23,758 nt of DNA from an uncultured Clostridia bacterium (GTDB taxonomy: Bacteria > Bacillota > Clostridia > Peptostreptococcales > Anaerovoracaceae), in assembly GCA_934255545.1 (NCBI GenBank), contig CAKQOE010000038.1, forward strand, positions 1 to 23,758, in the 5' to 3' direction. Shown in pieces: positions 21,055 to 23,758 of the stretch; within the stretch, counting starts at the first letter, position 1, and the number at the start of each line of letters is the position of its first letter. A model generated the notes under the pieces. That model worked only from the letters and a program-made list of their open reading frames with translations, was not told where the DNA came from and did no database searches. Both the position numbers and the translations under genes were made by a program.

Positions 21055-21070
21055 GTTAGTTTACGTTAAC
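21055..21070. promoter_or_regulatory. Operator-like inverted repeat of the HMA gene
   Basis: GTTAGT-TTAC-GTTAAC shares the GTTAGT left half and 16-bp span with 20736-20751. It lies at about +8 to +23 of the predicted transcript, the same position relative to its promoter. Confidence 0.6.
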
Positions 21071-21088
21071 TGAATTTTGTTCGCTAAA

Positions 21089-21109
21089 CAGCGAGCGCCG
21101 GCGCTCGAT
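21089..21109 (+). repeat. Dispersed hairpin in the HMA leader
   Basis: CAGC, then the perfect palindrome GAGCGCCGGCGCTC, then GA. Confidence 0.7.
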
Positions 21110-21147
21110 AGACCGTCAGAAAATATTTTAGTCAGAGGTGATAAAAC

Positions 21148-21504
21148 ATGATAAATATAATTATCGGAGGCATAATTGCCGTTATACTTATCGCAGCTCT
21201 TATGAAATCCATGAAACATTTCAAGGGTGACGCTGTATGCTGCGGAGGTGATGCAGGACTCGTAAAGCCTGAAAAGAAGAAGCTTGACAGAGTAGTAGCT
21301 GAAAAGGACATGATCATAGAAGGCATGACATGCAGTAACTGCAGCGCCAGAGTGGAAAATGCGCTTAACGGCATAGACAGCGTAAAAGCAAAAGTAAACC
21401 TGCGCAAAAAGCAGGCGCACATCCAGATGTCAGAACCTGTGGATGACGACAGGCTGCGTCTCGCAGTTGAAAAAGCAGGCTACAAGGTTGTCAGCATAAG
21501 CTGA
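21148..21504 (+). CDS. Membrane-anchored heavy-metal-associated (HMA) domain protein with FeoB-associated-type N-terminus
   Basis: The 118-residue protein begins with one membrane helix (residues 2-20) followed by Cys-Cys-Gly-Gly (C31-C32). This closely resembles the small FeoB-associated Cys-rich membrane proteins. After a charged linker, residues about 52-118 form an HMA domain with the metal site M60-T-C62-S-N-C65 (GMTCSNCSARVENAL) and the GYKVVSIS ending typical of CopZ-like folds. AGAGGTGA precedes the ATG. A strong promoter with an operator matching the flavodoxin unit implies metal control. It may be a tethered chaperone for Cu+ or another soft metal, or an iron-uptake accessory; no P-type ATPase or feo gene is in the window. 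Confidence 0.85.
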   Translation: MINIIIGGIIAVILIAALMKSMKHFKGDAVCCGGDAGLVKPEKKKLDRVVAEKDMIIEGMTCSNCSARVENALNGIDSVKAKVNLRKKQAHIQMSEPVDDDRLRLAVEKAGYKVVSIS

Positions 21505-21571
21505 TACGTCATACGATAAATTTCCTGATAAAATAAAAAATTTCACATAGTACATATGATAATATGCTGAA

Positions 21572-21606
21572 AATGATCCGGAATGATCCCGCTCCGGGTC
21601 ATTTTC
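21572..21606 (+). terminator. Terminator of the HMA gene
   Basis: AATGATCCGGA (21572-21582) pairs with TCCGGGTCATT (21593-21603), with one G-T pair, and runs into TTTTCGTT. Confidence 0.75.
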
Positions 21607-21783
21607 GTTGTTAAAAAATGACAATGTAAAAATACGCACATGTCGCAAAAAGTCGAATAAGGTCAATGATTGCAGTATTTTTAATCAATAAAAATAAATA
21701 TATGACATTAATATTATTTTAAATAATGATACAATAATAAAATAAGACATACAAAAAATTGTAACTTCTATGTAACTGTCTGA

Positions 21784-21792
21784 TGGTATAAT
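21784..21792 (+). promoter_or_regulatory. Extended -10 promoter of the GGDEF gene
   Basis: TGG-TATAAT gives a TGn-extended -10 with no good -35. It lies 68 bases before the start codon. The rest of 21607-21859 is A/T-rich and I see nothing else in it. Confidence 0.5.
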
Positions 21793-21859
21793 GCAGAAAA
21801 CGATTCCGTTTCAGCATGAAATATGAGCTGAAGTATGAAAAAGTGGGGCTTGATGATTT

Positions 21860-23419
21860 ATGATAGGAAATATACTTATATTGCGAGCTGAATTTATATG
21901 CATTATTATACTGTTATTTCTGTTTATAAGCAATATACATTACAATGTCGGAAAAGACAGCAGAACATTTTACAGACTGTGGTTCCCGGCGATGATCCAT
22001 GTGATATCAGACATGTGTAAAGTCCTCATTTTAAATTGCGGAAATGATCATTATCATTCAGGCATAATGAAAAGCGTGCTGTCGGTCATGTGCATTTCAG
22101 CAGTTCTTTTTGCACGCGAGTTCTTCATATATACAGTACAGTTATGCCTGTCCGCAGAGCGGACGCAGATATACAAAAAATATTCGGCAATATTTGAAGT
22201 ATTTTTCATATGGATAATACTCATCCTTCCGTTTGAACACATAGATGGAGAAGTTACAGATTATGCCACAGGCCCTATGGTACTTGCAACATTTGCACTG
22301 GCATTCTTTTTCCTGACATGGAGCGCGATAATGCTTTTCATTAAGAGGAAAAGCGTTGACAGTCACATTATCATAACACTGTATCCGATGCTTGCGACTA
22401 TGATATTGGTAGAAGCCGTACAGCTGTATCTGCCTGAGCTGCAGTTCACAGGGGCATGCCTCACTCTTATAATGGTCGGAGTGTTTTTTACCATGGAAAA
22501 TCCGCAGGCAACGATGAGGGCAAAAGCCATGCTTGATCTTTTTACAGGCCTTAGGAGCAGAAATGCGTTTGAAGAGGACTTTAAAATACTTGAGAAAGAA
22601 TTCAAGTCCGGAAAAATGGCTGAAAATGAGCTTGGCTTTGTATTCTGTGATATAAACGATCTGAAAACAGTAAATGACAACTACGGACATCAGATCGGTG
22701 ATGAGTACATAGGTATGGCGGCAAAAGCGCTGCTTGAAAATATGAGATCGGCATTCCATGTGTACAGATTCGGCGGCGATGAGTTCCTTGCCCTGTACCG
22801 CAGCGTTCCTGAAGACAATATAAAACGTGAAATAGAAAATGTAAGGCATAGATGCGCCGAGCTTAACGAAAAACAGCCTTATGATATGAGCATAGCCATA
22901 GGCTATGAAATGTCAGGATCGAAATACGAAAGTCTGTCAGACGTAATGCATGCCGCAGACCATGACATGTACGATAAAAAATGGAAAATGAAACACGGCT
23001 CACTTCCTAAAATGACAGCCTTTGACGACGGAATGGATAAGACAGGCCTTACTGACCGTATATTTGAAGCTTTTGCTATGACCGACGACAGAAACTGCCT
23101 GTATCTATGTAATCTTAAAACAAACGTGACACGCGTATCGAGGTCATTTATCACAAATTTCGACCTTCCGGGACAGTATATAAACGATGCCTTCATGATA
23201 TGGGAAGAATTTATCAACCCGGAAGACCGCGAACGCTACCATAATGATATGGAAGATATATTCAACGGACGCGAAAAATTTCACAATATAAAATATAAAG
23301 CAAAAAATAAAAACGGCGTATACGTAAATTGCACAAGCAGAGGGACCGTGCTGCACGGTGAGGGCACAGATCCGGATCTTTTCGCCGGTATCCTGATATT
23401 CTCAGATGAAAATCAATAA
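21860..23419 (+). CDS. Membrane GGDEF (diguanylate cyclase) protein with C-terminal PAS domain
   Basis: The 519-residue protein has about six or seven membrane helices in residues 1-212. A GGDEF domain spans about residues 222-382, with metal-binding D264 (FCDINDLKTVND) and an intact active site G305-G306-D307-E308-F309. A PAS-like domain follows in about residues 385-519 (FAMTDDRNCLYLCNLKTNVTRVS...GQYINDAFMIWEEFINPEDRERY...). It probably makes cyclic di-GMP from two GTP. The inhibitory RxxD I-site is absent (RSAF in its place), so product inhibition is not expected. The order GGDEF then PAS is the reverse of the common one. A GTGGGG stretch 12 bases upstream is a weak ribosome site. It is a single gene; the signal is unknown. 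Confidence 0.92.
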   Translation: MIGNILILRAEFICIIILLFLFISNIHYNVGKDSRTFYRLWFPAMIHVISDMCKVLILNCGNDHYHSGIMKSVLSVMCISAVLFAREFFIYTVQLCLSAERTQIYKKYSAIFEVFFIWIILILPFEHIDGEVTDYATGPMVLATFALAFFFLTWSAIMLFIKRKSVDSHIIITLYPMLATMILVEAVQLYLPELQFTGACLTLIMVGVFFTMENPQATMRAKAMLDLFTGLRSRNAFEEDFKILEKEFKSGKMAENELGFVFCDINDLKTVNDNYGHQIGDEYIGMAAKALLENMRSAFHVYRFGGDEFLALYRSVPEDNIKREIENVRHRCAELNEKQPYDMSIAIGYEMSGSKYESLSDVMHAADHDMYDKKWKMKHGSLPKMTAFDDGMDKTGLTDRIFEAFAMTDDRNCLYLCNLKTNVTRVSRSFITNFDLPGQYINDAFMIWEEFINPEDRERYHNDMEDIFNGREKFHNIKYKAKNKNGVYVNCTSRGTVLHGEGTDPDLFAGILIFSDENQ

Positions 23420-23497
23420 ATAATATAGAAATACATAAAACAAGAGTCAGAAAAATGGTACATGCCGGTACGTAATATCATTGAAAACGCACCGGCT

Positions 23498-23522
23498 CAG
23501 CGACCGTCCGGCGGTCGAAAAA
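23498..23522 (+). repeat. Dispersed hairpin after the GGDEF gene
   Basis: CAGC, then GACCG-TCCGG-CGGTC, then GAAAAA. It is not followed by a T-run, so it is not a usual terminator. Confidence 0.7.
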
Positions 23523-23587
23523 TATCAGCGATCAGACATATATTTTACTGTGCAGAAAAATAAAAATAAAAAAGTTTATGAAAAGTG

Positions 23588-23616
23588 TTGACATTATGCA
23601 TTAACATGCGTATAAT
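23588..23616 (+). promoter_or_regulatory. tRNA-Thr promoter
   Basis: TTGACA (23588-23593), 17-base spacer, TATAAT (23611-23616): a perfect consensus promoter about 65 bases before the tRNA. Confidence 0.85.
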
Positions 23617-23681
23617 AACAATTCGTCGGTTGAAGAAAACAAAACGACGAAAAAACATGAAAATACATTTTTAGATAATAT

Positions 23682-23756
23682 GCTGGCGTGGCTCAACGGT
23701 AGAGCAGCTGATTTGTAATCAGCAGGTTGGGAGTTCGATTCTCTTCGCCAGCTCCA
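23682..23756 (+). tRNA. tRNA-Thr (anticodon TGT)
   Basis: The acceptor stem GCTGGCG/CGCCAGC, D-stem GCTC/GAGC and anticodon stem GCTGA/TCAGC pair fully. The loop TTTGTAA gives anticodon TGT (Thr, reads ACA). The T-arm GGGAG-TTCGATT-CTCTT uses two G-T pairs. The discriminator is T and the CCA end is encoded (23754-23756). More tRNA genes may follow past the edge. Confidence 0.97.
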
Positions 23757-23758
23757 TT

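Noticed and set aside
21636..21661. Possible Spo0A box (GTCGAA) before the GGDEF gene
   Set aside because: Only one partial match to a short degenerate site; expected by chance in this stretch.
1608..23522. CRISPR-like array formed by the palindromes
   Set aside because: Copies are isolated, irregularly spaced, vary in stem sequence and lack cas genes.

Overview
The window looks like chromosome of an anaerobic, mid-GC Clostridia-type Firmicute. The evidence is strong AGGAGG-type ribosome sites, frequent TTG starts, an [FeFe]-hydrogenase maturase (HydF), two DUF4230 proteins, a DUF3793 protein, a FeoB-associated-type membrane peptide and heavy use of ATA isoleucine codons. The species cannot be named from sequence alone. 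No rRNA, CRISPR array, prophage or complete insertion sequence is visible. One tRNA (Thr, TGT) lies at the right edge.

Layout. 1-1551: the end of a sensor histidine kinase, overlapping by 4 bases the first of two membrane-anchored DUF4230 proteins. 1643-2893: hydF, alone, with a bidirectional terminator shared with the convergent DMT-family exporter (3026-4057). The exporter is divergent from a LysR regulator (4218-5096). 5097-5645: a gene-free stretch with a perfect-consensus promoter and a ~290-nt imperfect inverted repeat. 5646-7273: larE (sacrificial sulfur transferase) and a TcdA/ThiF-type tRNA dehydratase, then a terminator. 7601-10302: an unusual trio of HypB/UreG-like GTPase, permease-less ABC ATPase with a DUF1858-like N-terminus, and DUF4213/DUF364 putative metal-chelation protein. 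10399-11121: queC. 11137-13267: rpsB-tsf operon with promoter, structured leader, nested intergenic hairpins and terminator. 13363-14625: hisS. 14843-16993: a MATE exporter and a YczE-like membrane protein. 17195-18436: glyA. 18788-19393: a TerD-family protein bracketed by a duplicated flavodoxin 3' end. 19652-20693 (minus): flavodoxin and DUF3793 operon. 21148-21504: membrane-anchored HMA metal-binding protein. 21860-23419: membrane GGDEF-PAS protein. 23682-23756: tRNA-Thr.

Three themes go beyond ordinary gene content. (1) Metal and sulfur cofactor genes cluster on the left: hydF, larE and the GTPase-ABC-DUF364 trio, whose partner enzymes are absent. The trio is the best candidate for an undescribed protein system, perhaps metal-centre assembly. 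(2) A family of about 19 short GC-rich hairpins is scattered between genes, and two lie inside coding sequence. Many share a CAGC...GA frame, while the stems differ by paired, compensating changes. (3) The divergent flavodoxin/DUF3793 and HMA transcription units share a 16-bp inverted-repeat operator (GTTANN-N4-NNTAAC) just downstream of strong promoters, which suggests one metal- or iron-responsive regulon.
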